Counted from the first letter of the stretch, positions 19,504 through 28,606 are shown. The stretch: 64,000 nt of DNA from Candidatus Fokinia solitaria (GCA_943325105.2 CALPOD020000005.1:1-64000); one strand, 5' to 3'. A program made the numbers and translations. Notes: generated by a model not told the origin, from the letters alone.

Positions 19504-20766
19504 ATGCTAAGCTTCAAAGAAATTAAAACACAAAGATCTCAAGGCCTCGACATTGGATTGGATACAATAAATACGGAAGAGTTATTGCGAAATAATGAAT
19601 ATAATCTTGGTCAGATGCTTGAAGAAGCTCATGTGTCTTACACAACAGATCTGTTATTAAAAAAGTTTGGTGTTACTTTGGATGAAGAGCAAATTTATAG
19701 CCTTAATGTATCTGAATCTAATAAAGAAGATCCAAAGCTATTATTAGAATCATTATTAAATAAAGCTAAAACTGAACAAAAACCAATAATCATGCAGGTT
19801 TGTAATGGACATCACTGGATCACAACTTGTTTATTACCAGGAGGCGAGAATGGAGTTACAGTTGTCAGTATGAACTCATATGATGAATCAATACCTGCAG
19901 ATAAAAAGCAAAAAGCTCATTGTAAGTCTATGGAGTCTAAATTAGAAACAGAAATTAGATCTCTTAATGGTTATAAAAATGCAGAGATTCATAAACTTGA
20001 TGTTAAAGGCCAACAAACAGACAATTGCTGTGGACTGGCTACTGCTATGAATGCAGCATCTATCATTAAAACATTACAAAACTTTGAAGACGCAAAAGTT
20101 CCCACTAAAGCAAATGGTGTGTTTGATATGGAAAGTTTCAAAAACAAACTATCTAATAATGTTTTTTATCAGCTTGATGATAAAGATAATTTAATGATCT
20201 TGGGTGAATCTGTAGGTGGTTTAAGTAAAAGTCAATTTTTAAAGACATTTGGTGGAAGTATATTACAATCTATAGATCCTGATAAGCAATCTCAAAGTAC
20301 AGACTTTGAAGTACTTTTCACATTAAAAGCGATAAGAGAGGAGAAATTAATGCAAGAAGAAATGGATCATAAAATTGCAAAAGCTTTATCATCTGAGGTA
20401 TCACAACAAGAAAAACAAGTACTAGGAGATGCAAGGATTGCAAAAAGCATATTTTTAAAAGGAATGAAAGAACTTACATTAGGTGGATTATGTGAAGTTT
20501 TGAAAGATGATAAAAAAATAAAAGAGACTTTACGACATAGTCAACCTCAAATACTACAAATGGTAGAAGATTTTTCTAAATCTCAGAATGTTTTTAGTTT
20601 GATCATTAATTATGTGTTCTACGGCAATAATCGCAGTGCAGATTTTGAAAAAAAGTTTCAAGACACTTTAGATAAAATGATTAAAGAATTAGAGCCTGCT
20701 GAAGGATCAAAATCATTTGTTGAAAAGATTCAAAATCAAAATCCTAGACCTATAAGTGTTTGCTAA
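19504..20766 (+). CDS. CE-clan-like cysteine protease, short paralogue (putative effector)
   Basis: A 420-residue relative of the 930-residue protein at 4420-7212. The shared core has H104 in GHHWITTCLLPGG, N124 in VVSMNS (Asp in the larger copy; Asn is tolerated in this clan), Q170 and C176 in QQTDNCCGLATAMNA. His-to-Cys spacing is 72 residues against 71 in the other protein. No signal peptide is seen. The first 80 residues and the C-terminal helical region differ from the larger copy. A secreted ubiquitin- or SUMO-like protease, or a YopJ-type acetyltransferase, are the reasonable readings; neither is proven by sequence. Confidence 0.65.
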   Translation: MLSFKEIKTQRSQGLDIGLDTINTEELLRNNEYNLGQMLEEAHVSYTTDLLLKKFGVTLDEEQIYSLNVSESNKEDPKLLLESLLNKAKTEQKPIIMQVCNGHHWITTCLLPGGENGVTVVSMNSYDESIPADKKQKAHCKSMESKLETEIRSLNGYKNAEIHKLDVKGQQTDNCCGLATAMNAASIIKTLQNFEDAKVPTKANGVFDMESFKNKLSNNVFYQLDDKDNLMILGESVGGLSKSQFLKTFGGSILQSIDPDKQSQSTDFEVLFTLKAIREEKLMQEEMDHKIAKALSSEVSQQEKQVLGDARIAKSIFLKGMKELTLGGLCEVLKDDKKIKETLRHSQPQILQMVEDFSKSQNVFSLIINYVFYGNNRSADFEKKFQDTLDKMIKELEPAEGSKSFVEKIQNQNPRPISVC

Positions 20767-20770
20767 AAAA

Positions 20771-20786
20771 GTGTGCTTTCGCACAC
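20771..20786. terminator. Bidirectional hairpin between protease gene and groEL
   Basis: GTGTGC-TTTC-GCACAC is a perfect 6-bp stem between two convergent genes, with A-rich sequence on its left (a T-run for the minus strand) and CTCTTT on its right. It probably ends groESL transcription and, less strongly, that of the protease gene. Confidence 0.65.
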
Positions 20787-20793
20787 CTCTTTA

Positions 20794-22446
20794 CTAGTAG
20801 TCCATATCATCCATATCACCCATTCCACCACCATGACTATGACCGGCATGAGATTTCTTAGGTTGTGGTCTTTCAACAAGAGCTGCTTCTGTTGTCACAA
20901 GTAAACTTGCTATTGATGCAGCGCTTTCTAAAGCTGTACGAACAACTTTTGTAGGGTCTATTATCCCACTCTTGAAAGCATTAACAAACTCATGATTTTG
21001 AGCATCATAAATTTGTTCTTGATCATTCTGCTCAAGTAATTTTTCTACTATTGAAGCGCCATCTATTCCTGCATTTTCAAGAATTTTACGTGTTGGAGCA
21101 GAAAGAGATTTTTTAATCGCTTCGATTCCAGCAGATTCATCAGGATTGTTGCCTTTGATATTAGATAGAGACTGCATAGCATATAACAATGCACACCCAC
21201 CACCAGGTACAATACCTTCTTCAATCGCAGCTTTTGTAGCATGATATGCGTCTTCAACGCGATCTTTTTTCTCCTTCACTTCAACTTCTGTTATTCCACC
21301 GACTCTCACTATTGCAACTCCACCAGAAAGCTTTGCAAGTCTTTCTTGAAGTTTCTCACGATCATAGTCTGAAGTTGTATCTTCCATCTGTTTTTTGATT
21401 TGAGCACATCTTGCAACAATTTCAGATTTCTCACCAGAGCCAGCTACTATTGTTGTATCGTCTTTTGTTGAGATAATTCTTTGAGCTGTACCGAGATGAT
21501 CTATTGTCACATTTTCAAGTTTATGCCCTAGATCTTCACTGATCAATTGACCACCTGTAACAACAGCAATGTCTTCTAATATAGACTTTCTTCTATCACC
21601 GAAGCCAGGAGCTTTAACAGCAGCAATTTTTAGACCACCACGTAGTTTGTTTACTACTAATGTAGCTAGAGCTTCACCTTCAACGTCTTCAGCTATAATG
21701 AATAGAGGTCTGCCAGATTGCACGACTGCTTCAAGCAACGGCAACATCTGCTGTATGTTATTGATTTTCTTTTCATAGATAAGAACATAAGGCTTTTCCA
21801 TCTCACAAGTCATCTTTTCAGAATTTGTAACGAAATATGGAGAGAGATATCCTCTGTCAAAATTCAGACCTTCAACTACTTCTAATTCAAGTTCACTGCT
21901 GCTCTTTGCTTCTTCAACTGTTATAACTCCATCTTTACCTACTTTATCAAAAGCTTCAGCAAGCATATTACCGATGGCACTATCTCCATTAGCTGATATT
22001 GTTGCAACTTGAGCTATCTCAGAAGATGATTTGATTTTACGTGAATGTTTTTGGATTGCTTGTACTACTGTTTTTGTAGCTGCTTCGATTCCACGACGTA
22101 AATCCATCGGATTGAATCCTGCTGCAACTTTTTTTGCACATTCACGTGATACTTCAGCTGCAAGTACTGTTGTTGTGGTTGTACCATCACCTGCATTGTC
22201 ATTTGATTTACTAGCTGCTTCTTTTAAAAGTTGCACGCCAAGGTTTTCAAATCTATCTGCTAATTCTAACTCTTTCACAACTGTTACGCCATCTTTTGTG
22301 ATTTTTGGAGCACCATATGCTTTTTCGATTATCACGCAACGACCACGTGGTCCTAGTGTAACTCCTGCGATTTTAGCTGTTGTATAAATGCCCTTTAGCA
22401 TTTTTTCTCTGATTTCATTACCAATTAGAACTTCTTTTACTGCCAT
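20794..22446 (-). CDS. groEL: Chaperonin GroEL
   Basis: 60-kDa chaperonin that folds proteins inside a double ring capped by GroES. The 550 residues align end to end with the family: [10 protein letters not shown] near residue 30, the ATPase motif [15 protein letters not shown] at about 82-96, and GGGCALLYA near 415. The C-terminal tail is [18 protein letters not shown]: it has more His than the usual Gly-Gly-Met repeat. It follows groES by 45 bases and ends at a strong hairpin. Confidence 0.98.
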   Translation of the reverse strand: MAVKEVLIGNEIREKMLKGIYTTAKIAGVTLGPRGRCVIIEKAYGAPKITKDGVTVVKELELADRFENLGVQLLKEAASKSNDNAGDGTTTTTVLAAEVSRECAKKVAAGFNPMDLRRGIEAATKTVVQAIQKHSRKIKSSSEIAQVATISANGDSAIGNMLAEAFDKVGKDGVITVEEAKSSSELELEVVEGLNFDRGYLSPYFVTNSEKMTCEMEKPYVLIYEKKINNIQQMLPLLEAVVQSGRPLFIIAEDVEGEALATLVVNKLRGGLKIAAVKAPGFGDRRKSILEDIAVVTGGQLISEDLGHKLENVTIDHLGTAQRIISTKDDTTIVAGSGEKSEIVARCAQIKKQMEDTTSDYDREKLQERLAKLSGGVAIVRVGGITEVEVKEKKDRVEDAYHATKAAIEEGIVPGGGCALLYAMQSLSNIKGNNPDESAGIEAIKKSLSAPTRKILENAGIDGASIVEKLLEQNDQEQIYDAQNHEFVNAFKSGIIDPTKVVRTALESAASIASLLVTTEAALVERPQPKKSHAGHSHGGGMGDMDDMDY

Positions 22447-22491
22447 ATTTTATATATTTTTTATTTTATTTATTTTATATTTTCTTATGTT

Positions 22492-22782
22492 TTATTCTAC
22501 GATGCCTAGAACATCACTTTCTTTCATCACGAGGTATTCTTTACCGTTTAACTTTATTTCTGTACCACCCCATTTAGCAAATAAAACTACATCACCAGCT
22601 TTTACATCAAGAGCTTTAACGTTGCCATTATCGTCTCTAACTCCTTTACCAACTGCGATTACTTTACCTTCCATTGGCTTTTCTTTTGCTGTGTCAGGTA
22701 TTATTATGCCACCTGGTGTTTTGTTTTCCTGTTCTATTCTTTCTACAAGCAAACGATCATGCAATGGTCTAAATTTTGTCAT
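22492..22782 (-). CDS. groES: Co-chaperonin GroES
   Basis: Lid of the GroEL cage. The natural start is the ATG at 22782 ([17 protein letters not shown]), giving 96 residues, the standard size; a longer frame open to 22851 adds 23 residues of hydrophobic, non-homologous sequence and is rejected. The mobile-loop region ([11 protein letters not shown]) and [13 protein letters not shown] are present. Cotranscribed with groEL from a heat-shock-like promoter upstream. Confidence 0.97.
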   Translation of the reverse strand: MTKFRPLHDRLLVERIEQENKTPGGIIIPDTAKEKPMEGKVIAVGKGVRDDNGNVKALDVKAGDVVLFAKWGGTEIKLNGKEYLVMKESDVLGIVE

Positions 22783-22849
22783 ATTTTTATAATTTATATT
22801 AATTTTTATTTTTTTGGTTAAAATAATACACCAAACCATACAGATTAAC

Positions 22850-22878
22850 ATATATGCATTAAATAAATGCCTTTCAAG
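22850..22878 (-). promoter_or_regulatory. Heat-shock (sigma-32 type) promoter of groESL
   Basis: On the minus strand CTTGAAA (22878-22872) is followed after 15 bases by CATATAT (22856-22850). This fits the sigma-32 pattern CTTGAAA-N11-16-CCCATnT reasonably and lies about 70 bases before the groES start. No CIRCE inverted repeat is seen. Confidence 0.6.
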
Positions 22879-22941
22879 TGGCTTTTGAAATATTTTTTTA
22901 TTTGTTAATAAATAGAGACAACAAATTGATTATCGAAATTT

Positions 22942-23754
22942 ATGTTTGAAGTACTTTTACCAATGGAAAGTTTTATAGTAAATATTGAAGCTATACAGAA
23001 ATTCTTAAGCTCAGATAACTCAGCAATCGTGAGATTTATGTTTGCAGATACAGAAGGGAAAATTCAAAGCATCACAGTCTTATCATCTAAAATTCAATCT
23101 TTAAATTCCAAAAATGATCTAGATTTAAAAAAAATATTAGATATCTTAGGAATACAGGGAAATAAAAATTTAGTTTTATTACCAGATCATCATACAAGCT
23201 TTACTGATCCATGCTCTGTGCAACACACACATTGTATTTTATGTAGTGTTGTTAATTTATACGATTGGAGTTGTTATGATGATAGATCTCATCTATCGCA
23301 AATACATTGTGATAAGAAATTCGATGTTGTTTTGGGATTCACTTTCAATAATATAAGTGACACAGCTTTTGAATATGATATAGATAGATTTTATGACTTA
23401 AGAAATGAAGTGTTATTAGAGTCATTTAAAGTTGGTGTTGATATAAACTCACATCATACACCTGATAACAAGATTTGTAGCATAAGTTTCAGCGCTGAAA
23501 ATATATTGACTTTAGGAGATAATATACAAAAGATAAAAATGATTGTAAAGAATATATCAGCAGCTTATGGAAAATCAGTTCATTTCACTGAAGCTGATTT
23601 AAAGATCAAAAGTGATGTAAATTTTACAGAAGAATTTAAAACAAGAGCAAGAAAATTATTTGGTAACATTGATGATAGTGGTGATACTTTGAAAATTAAT
23701 TTAAATACAGTGGATATAAATCCATATTCTTTAATGAAAGCATTGTTTTTATGA
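22942..23754 (+). CDS. Degenerate glutamine synthetase-like protein (probable pseudo-enzyme)
   Basis: The 270 residues read as a shortened glutamine synthetase. VRFMFADTEGKIQSITV (about 30-46) matches the beta-grasp domain; LLPDHHTSFTDPCS (79-92) matches the PDPSTAFIDPF region; ILTLGDNIQKIKMIVKNISAAYGKS matches the helix ending KYVVKNVA; and the last residues INPYSLMKALFL match NPYLAFAAMLMA near the true C-terminus. The metal ligand after the paired histidines is lost (HHT at 171-173 where the enzyme has HHE), and the nucleotide-binding block between the last two regions is missing. It overlaps the carboxypeptidase gene by 4 bases. The fold assignment is inference from motif order; catalysis is very unlikely. 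Confidence 0.6.
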   Translation: MFEVLLPMESFIVNIEAIQKFLSSDNSAIVRFMFADTEGKIQSITVLSSKIQSLNSKNDLDLKKILDILGIQGNKNLVLLPDHHTSFTDPCSVQHTHCILCSVVNLYDWSCYDDRSHLSQIHCDKKFDVVLGFTFNNISDTAFEYDIDRFYDLRNEVLLESFKVGVDINSHHTPDNKICSISFSAENILTLGDNIQKIKMIVKNISAAYGKSVHFTEADLKIKSDVNFTEEFKTRARKLFGNIDDSGDTLKINLNTVDINPYSLMKALFL

Positions 23755-24551
23755 GAAATATACTAATTTTAATTGTCATTATAATATTTCAGACAGCAGT
23801 AGCAGATGCTACAGCTCAGAAACAACATGCAAGCCTGGTAGTAGATGTCAATAAGTTGAAAGTCCTACATCAACACAATGCGAAGGTTTCAACATATCCA
23901 GCATCCTTAGCGAAGTTAATGACCTTGCATTTGATTTTTGATCGACTACAAGCACATAAGATCACTATGGATACAAAAATCAAGGTCTCAAAAGAAGCAA
24001 GTGAACAGAAGCCATCTAAACTTGGATTAAAATCAGGTGAAACAATCACAATAAGAGATGCAATAAATGCTCTGATAATAAAATCAGCAAATGATGTAGC
24101 ATTTGCAGTCGCTGAATCTCTTGGAGGAGGTGATGTTCATACATTTGTTAAGATGATGAATAAAAAAGCGAAGGCTCTTGGGATGCGTAATACCAATTTT
24201 ATCAATCCACACGGTTGGCATAATGCAAAGCAATACACAACAGCATATGATATGGCAAAGTTAGCTATATCACTTAGGAAACATCATCCAAAATACTATA
24301 AGTTGTTTGCAAATAAAAAATTCAAATTCAAAGGGAAGACAATTCAAACACACAATAGAGTTTTATTGAAATGCAGTGATGCAGATGGTTTGAAGACTGG
24401 ATTTACAAATGCAGCTGGTTTCAACTTAGTAACATCAGTTAAGAATAAAAAAACAAATATCGTAGCTGTTGTTATGGGAAGTGATTCAGCTGCAGAGAGA
24501 GATCAAAAGATGTTAAATCTTATTGATAAATTCTCTTACAGAAAAAGTTAG
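23751..24551 (+). CDS. dacA: D-alanyl-D-alanine carboxypeptidase (PBP5/DacA type)
   Basis: Serine peptidase that trims the terminal D-alanine of peptidoglycan stem peptides in the periplasm. All three penicillin-binding motifs are present: S52-L-A-K55, S112-A-N and K215-T-G. A Sec signal peptide occupies about the first 22 residues. At 266 residues it has the S11 catalytic domain but not the C-terminal beta domain and membrane anchor of longer PBP5. Its ATG overlaps the stop of the glutamine synthetase-like gene (ATGA), suggesting translational coupling. Confidence 0.92.
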   Translation: MRNILILIVIIIFQTAVADATAQKQHASLVVDVNKLKVLHQHNAKVSTYPASLAKLMTLHLIFDRLQAHKITMDTKIKVSKEASEQKPSKLGLKSGETITIRDAINALIIKSANDVAFAVAESLGGGDVHTFVKMMNKKAKALGMRNTNFINPHGWHNAKQYTTAYDMAKLAISLRKHHPKYYKLFANKKFKFKGKTIQTHNRVLLKCSDADGLKTGFTNAAGFNLVTSVKNKKTNIVAVVMGSDSAAERDQKMLNLIDKFSYRKS

Positions 24552-25369
24552 TTAGCAGCGTCGCCATACGCAGTCAAACAAGTGTTCATAGATATGATTG
24601 TACTATCAATTATGTCTGCATATAATGCTGGGCATTGTAGTGTTGTAGTACTGGAACCAATACACGCATTTACGGTATGTAAATATACATTAGCACTAAT
24701 GATTTCAGTATTTATGCCTTGTAATGAAGCCTCATTAATAATATTATCGGTTAAATGATTTATTATTGTATTAACTGTTGTTTTATCATTTACAAGACGC
24801 CCAATATTCTTTAGTTCATTTTTTATATAGTCTCTACACGTAATATGGTCCTCTCTTACTGATAAAATATTTATAACAGGGTTAGGGTTCTTATAGCCTC
24901 CAAGTGATTTGGAATCTATAATCTTATTCATTAAATTAGTTACAGAATTGCCAAGATTCATATAAGGTATATTGAGAAGATTTGGATTTTTTTCAACTAC
25001 AACAGACTGATAGAATGGGTTGAGAGTAGTTGTTATACCTTTGTTGAAAAATTTAGCATTAGGTGTACTATTAAAGTATTGCTTAAAAGAGGTAAAATTA
25101 AATTTTCCTATCAAGTCATCACATAACGGATCTACACAAATATTCTGATGTTGAGAATTAGATTGTGAAGGAAATGGCATTAAAGAGTTTAGTACATCAA
25201 GTTTACCTAAAAAAACCTTCTTTAAAGGTTGAGTGGTGTTAAGTAGAGTAATATTAGTTATTTGTTTAATTCCAACATATTGATATGGTTGATATGGTGC
25301 TGGTGCTGGAGGACTTGGTTGAGCTGGAGCACTTAGTTGAGCCAAAGCAATCAGTTGATATGATTTCAT
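24548..25369 (-). CDS. Hypothetical proline-rich N-terminus, Cys-containing protein
   Basis: Unrecognised 273-residue protein. The N-terminus alternates Ala/Pro/Gln (LSAPAQPSPPAPAPYQPYQY), more like a linker than a signal peptide, though the first 12 residues are mildly hydrophobic. Seven cysteines occur in the body, several spaced as pairs (CVDPLC; C-x-GSSTTTLQC), which could form disulfides if the protein is secreted. Its last 4 bases overlap the end of the convergent carboxypeptidase gene. It opens a run of minus-strand orphan genes. Confidence 0.55.
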   Translation of the reverse strand: MKSYQLIALAQLSAPAQPSPPAPAPYQPYQYVGIKQITNITLLNTTQPLKKVFLGKLDVLNSLMPFPSQSNSQHQNICVDPLCDDLIGKFNFTSFKQYFNSTPNAKFFNKGITTTLNPFYQSVVVEKNPNLLNIPYMNLGNSVTNLMNKIIDSKSLGGYKNPNPVINILSVREDHITCRDYIKNELKNIGRLVNDKTTVNTIINHLTDNIINEASLQGINTEIISANVYLHTVNACIGSSTTTLQCPALYADIIDSTIISMNTCLTAYGDAAN

Positions 25370-25388
25370 TTTTTGGTTTTATTTTTTG

Positions 25389-25411
25389 TTAATTTTTCAT
25401 ATTTTCCTCCT
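25389..25411 (-). promoter_or_regulatory. Perfect Shine-Dalgarno with three-codon minicistron upstream of 24548-25369
   Basis: On the minus strand a full AGGAGG (25411-25406) is followed by 5 bases and then ATG AAA AAT TAA (25400-25389). The gene itself starts 19 bases further on at 25369 with no ribosome binding site of its own. This may be a leader minicistron that feeds ribosomes to the gene, or chance. Confidence 0.35.
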
Positions 25412-25767
25412 ATGTATACAATTATAAAGATATAAAATTTTAAATGCAAGAAAAAATTATAGCATGATATAACAGAGAGTTTTCAGATGTGTTGTTTCTA
25501 ATCACTCAAAATAAATTTACAAAACAAGAGTTATTACAGCCTTACATTGATATACTGACTGAGGTTTATTATATTATATAACAATGGTAGGGTGGGGGAA
25601 TTAAAGACAGTAAATGATAAAACTTAAATGGAATGACTCTCATTTTGATCACTGATGCTGTGTTCCAGTGATGAAAGTTATTAATATTTGTTTTAGATAC
25701 ATCTAAAAGTTGATAAAAAGACATTCTATAATGGTAATGTGCAATAAAAAAACCTGTGCTTTATTAT
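25412..25767. other. Intergenic stretch with no supported gene; possible coding remnants
   Basis: About 350 bases without an intact gene. The plus strand contains short in-phase pieces separated by stops and frame changes: one ending QPYIDILTEVYYII-stop at about 25581, and another reading YNNGRVGELKTVNDKT-stop right after it in a different phase. These look like the tail of a decayed gene, but I cannot name a family. No RNA gene or terminator is evident. Confidence 0.35.
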
Positions 25768-26181
25768 CTATTTCATTATACTGAAGTTATTTTGCGTAGG
25801 TTTGTTTTTTGATTGTTTCAATAATTTTTGTGCATAAGTTTCTTGTTTTTGTGATAACAAACTCAAGAGTCTTATTGAGAAATTTACTAGTATTGCACTA
25901 TTTTCAAAACTTTCAATTTGAATACCAATATTTTGCATATCATTGTATAAAAGATTAAGCTGCTCCTTGAGTAACTCATTGTTTTTATTATTACTATCGG
26001 TTTCAGTTAATATTGATTTTACGAAAGAATCTTGATCAGTTTTATTATTATTATATGCTGATGTGATGATTACTGCAATTTGCTTTCTTAATGGACCTGT
26101 GTCTCTTATTGAAGCTACTGTACTGTGTTCTTTACCTTGATTGTTTATTGTTTTTATTGCATCTGCGAAAAGCGATAACAT
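25768..26181 (-). CDS. Hypothetical helical protein
   Basis: Unrecognised 137-residue protein, predicted mostly helical, without signal or membrane segment. One line, IAVIITSAYNNNKTDQDSFVKSIL, weakly recalls the I-x-x-AYN start of the module in the neighbouring genes (IVTAYNASKGKGADEFVKEL), so it may be a distant or eroded member of that family. It ends in a Lys/Asn/Gln-rich tail. The gap to the next upstream gene is 111 bases. Confidence 0.45.
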   Translation of the reverse strand: MLSLFADAIKTINNQGKEHSTVASIRDTGPLRKQIAVIITSAYNNNKTDQDSFVKSILTETDSNNKNNELLKEQLNLLYNDMQNIGIQIESFENSAILVNFSIRLLSLLSQKQETYAQKLLKQSKNKPTQNNFSIMK

Positions 26182-26292
26182 TTGTATTTTGGTTGTTTTT
26201 TATTCTATTTGTTCCTACTAAGTACTTATACACAACAAAGCAATATTTAGCAATTTTTTTACTTCAAGAATTTACTATTATAATCTATTAGT

Positions 26293-27066
26293 TTATGTGA
26301 GCTCAATCATGTTTGATTGTTTTTGATCTACAAATAAATCTAAAAAAGTTCTCAAATTTTCGTATATTTGATTCTTTTCATCTATTAACTTTACTGCTTT
26401 TTTACAGCTAACTATTTGTCCATCTAAAAGTTTATTATTTTGTAATAAATAATCCCTTATAGGTTTATCAAGTTTTATGTCATCAAGCATTGTCTCTCCA
26501 AGTAACTTGTCTGATTGATACTTTATTTTAATATCTTCAAATTCTTTTTTAAGTACTTTAAATAACTCTATATCTATGTCTTTTTTGTTTTTTAAGAACA
26601 ATATCATTTTTAAATCTATTTGAGGTTTATCTTTGAAAAAGCCTTTCAATTCTTTTTGAATATTTGTATATTGTTGAATCTTTCCTTCAAGCCTTCTGAT
26701 TGAAAGCATTTGAGATATAATATTATACAAATAATATTGCTGAACTTCATTGTCTTTTCCTATCAAATTTGAATAAAGTGCTTCCATACGGGTTTTGATT
26801 TCATCTGCAGTTAATGACATTATATGTTCTGTTGAATCTAAAGGTATATGTGACTTTGATATGCTTTCATAATGCAATTTTAGATCTGCTATACTCTCAT
26901 AATGCAATTTAATTTCTTCCTCCCAATAATCAATCAACTCTTTGATCTTCAGGTTAATTATAGGTATCAGTTGTGAATCTATATCTATTATTCTTTGAAT
27001 TATCTCAGGTTTAATTGAACTAAAGTTGTTTGACTGAGGTATTAAAATATTGTTATTATTAATCAT
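26293..27066 (-). CDS. Hypothetical coiled-coil protein
   Basis: A 257-residue protein I do not recognise, almost entirely charged helix with likely coiled coils (about 20-80 and 110-200). The phrase KLHYESI occurs twice close together (ELKLHYESIADLKLHYESIS at about 52-70, split), an internal duplication of roughly 9 residues. No signal peptide, membrane segment or Cys pair except C223. It belongs to the minus-strand orphan run and is probably an effector or structural protein. Confidence 0.5.
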   Translation of the reverse strand: MINNNNILIPQSNNFSSIKPEIIQRIIDIDSQLIPIINLKIKELIDYWEEEIKLHYESIADLKLHYESISKSHIPLDSTEHIMSLTADEIKTRMEALYSNLIGKDNEVQQYYLYNIISQMLSIRRLEGKIQQYTNIQKELKGFFKDKPQIDLKMILFLKNKKDIDIELFKVLKKEFEDIKIKYQSDKLLGETMLDDIKLDKPIRDYLLQNNKLLDGQIVSCKKAVKLIDEKNQIYENLRTFLDLFVDQKQSNMIELT

Positions 27067-27203
27067 TATAGTTTACAGCTTGTGTTTTTGACCGCTAGAC
27101 AAAAACTAACATAATAAAAAGCTCTACAAAATAGTTTTATTTTATTTTTTTGTTAAAAAAAAAAGTTAATTGCAAAACCATACGCAAGATCTTCTTTATT
27201 GAT

Positions 27204-27794
27204 TTAAAGCCTTAATATCGGATTTGTTGAAATTTCTAACTTTACTTTATCTACAAACTTAGATTGTGCCTCTTTGAATCTAGATTGTTGTGTTTTCATT
27301 CCATCAAGATTATGTTCAAAACCCATTTGTTTTCCAATACTTTTAACTAATTCTATAATTGCATCCTGCAACTTGCCAAATAAACCCTTATTACTCTCTT
27401 CGAGTTTTTCAAAATTATCATCTATTTTATTCTTGCCGTACATAGAATGTAAAATACTGAAAATTTCTTTAACGCCTTCCTGGTCTGACGAGATACTAAT
27501 TTTGCTAATTGATTTTTGCATTTCCTGATACATTTCAGGTCCCATACCCATAATAAAAAACAAAGCTCCAAAAGCTTGAGATTGTTTTTTGAAAAAATCT
27601 TTTATTGCTGTTTCCAATTTTTGATTTAAATCACAGGTAATTTTCTCACAAAACACTGCAAGTTTTTCACTATAACCATTATTCTGTTGAGTTGCATCAT
27701 AAAAATTCCTGCCATCTTTTGTAAACTCTGCAACCATTTGATTGTAAGCTTGAATTATAATTGGACTTATTTCCTGTATATCTTCTTGTTTCAT
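27204..27794 (-). CDS. Hypothetical protein, distant member of the 27.9-29.5 kb paralogue family
   Basis: A 196-residue protein with no named family. Its C-terminal half can be aligned by eye with the two genes upstream: KEIFSILHSMYGKNKI, then NKGLFGKLQDAIIELVKSIG and a final SKFVDKVK correspond to KEIFEDINRYYRGSTI, NPGFTEKLQDFAIKCVRFLP and KSFCENLK there. The N-terminal ISPIIIQAYNQ also matches the AYN start of that module. No signal peptide. A promoter with the same -35 element as the paralogues lies upstream. Confidence 0.55.
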   Translation of the reverse strand: MKQEDIQEISPIIIQAYNQMVAEFTKDGRNFYDATQQNNGYSEKLAVFCEKITCDLNQKLETAIKDFFKKQSQAFGALFFIMGMGPEMYQEMQKSISKISISSDQEGVKEIFSILHSMYGKNKIDDNFEKLEESNKGLFGKLQDAIIELVKSIGKQMGFEHNLDGMKTQQSRFKEAQSKFVDKVKLEISTNPILRL

Positions 27795-27851
27795 AATAAT
27801 TTGTTTGGTTTTTTTGTTAATATTTATAAGTTGTTTTTTAATTAACTTATA

Positions 27852-27879
27852 TTTATATTATGAATGATAATAAGTGCAA
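27852..27879 (-). promoter_or_regulatory. Putative promoter of 27204-27794 (TTGCAC-N16-TATAAA)
   Basis: On the minus strand TTGCAC (27879-27874) and TATAAA (27857-27852) are separated by exactly 16 bases, the same arrangement as in the two paralogous genes upstream. Confidence 0.45.
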
Positions 27880-27910
27880 GCGCAAGTGGTTTTTTACAAC
27901 CGAAAGACGA

Positions 27911-27928
27911 GTGTCAAGAATATGACAC
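27911..27928 (-). other. Conserved 3' hairpin after paralogue A
   Basis: GTGTCA-AGAATA-TGACAC lies just past the stop of the gene 27935-28606. The same hairpin follows paralogue B at 28713-28730 with a compensating base-pair change (T-A here, C-G there), so the stem seems maintained. No T-run follows on the minus strand, so it is not a standard terminator. Confidence 0.5.
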
Positions 27929-27934
27929 CCAATT

Positions 27935-28606
27935 TTAAAAACCTTGACTAGTTTGTAGACCTTGTACTTTTGTTCTTTCCTCCTTAAGGTTTTCACAAAA
28001 TGATTTTTTATTTTCTTTAAAGTTTGATCTAACCTCTGCATTTGTTTTGATGTCAGCTCCAAACAAGTTAGGTAGAAATCTAACACATTTAATTGCGAAG
28101 TCCTGAAGCTTTTCAGTAAAACCTGGATTCTCACTCATGATTTGATTTAAATCTTTTATTGTACTCCCTCTATAGTAACGGTTTATATCTTCAAAGATTT
28201 CTTTTGCTTGTAGTACAAGACCAGGTGATAGAGCTTCTGCTCCAAACAACTCTTTCACAAACTCATCTGCACCTTTACCTTTAGAAGCGTTGTATGCTGT
28301 TACTATTTTCGCTTTTACTTCTGCTTGTTGTTCTGCTTGTTGTTTTGCTGCTTGTTGTTCTTGTTCCAAAGATTTTGCTAAAAGCTCACCTAAACCTGTG
28401 ATGCTATCAATACCTAAATTTTCTTTTTGACTACGTAAAAAGTTGAATAATTGTTGTTCATCCATTTTTTTTATCTCATCTGGTAAATCAAGGTTTAGTA
28501 TAGGATCTCCGGGTTTGGCCTCCACATTCAATGATATAAGAATTTGTATTTCTCTATGTTCAGATCCAAAAATTTCTTGGAACTTCTCTTGATTTAATTC
28601 AGCTAT
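27935..28606 (-). CDS. Hypothetical protein, paralogue A of a tandem pair; probable ATA start
   Basis: Unrecognised protein sharing about 100 C-terminal residues nearly identically with the gene at 28744-29526 (AYNASKGKGADEFVKELFG, IFEDINRYYRGSTIKDLNQIM, LPNLFGADIKTNAEVRS). A standard call would start at TTG 28531 (198 residues). However the frame is open and protein-like to ATA at 28606, and the duplicated leader of paralogue B places its ATG at the matching position; with ATA the protein has 223 residues. A Gln/Ala-rich helix (about 85-105, full-length numbering) separates the unique N-terminus from the shared module. No signal peptide. Role unknown; probably a host-directed protein. Confidence 0.55.
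   Translation of the reverse strand: MAELNQEKFQEIFGSEHREIQILISLNVEAKPGDPILNLDLPDEIKKMDEQQLFNFLRSQKENLGIDSITGLGELLAKSLEQEQQAAKQQAEQQAEVKAKIVTAYNASKGKGADEFVKELFGAEALSPGLVLQAKEIFEDINRYYRGSTIKDLNQIMSENPGFTEKLQDFAIKCVRFLPNLFGADIKTNAEVRSNFKENKKSFCENLKEERTKVQGLQTSQGF

Noticed and set aside
22031-22387. 118-codon plus-strand frame opposite groEL
   Set aside because: Mirror of a well-conserved gene; its composition follows groEL codons and it has no homology signature.
22783-22851. Upstream extension of groES
   Set aside because: Hydrophobic non-homologous residues overlapping the promoter region; GroES begins at MTKFRP.
25412-25767. Insertion sequence remnant
   Set aside because: Short coding-like pieces occur but no inverted repeats, target duplications or transposase motif could be recognised.
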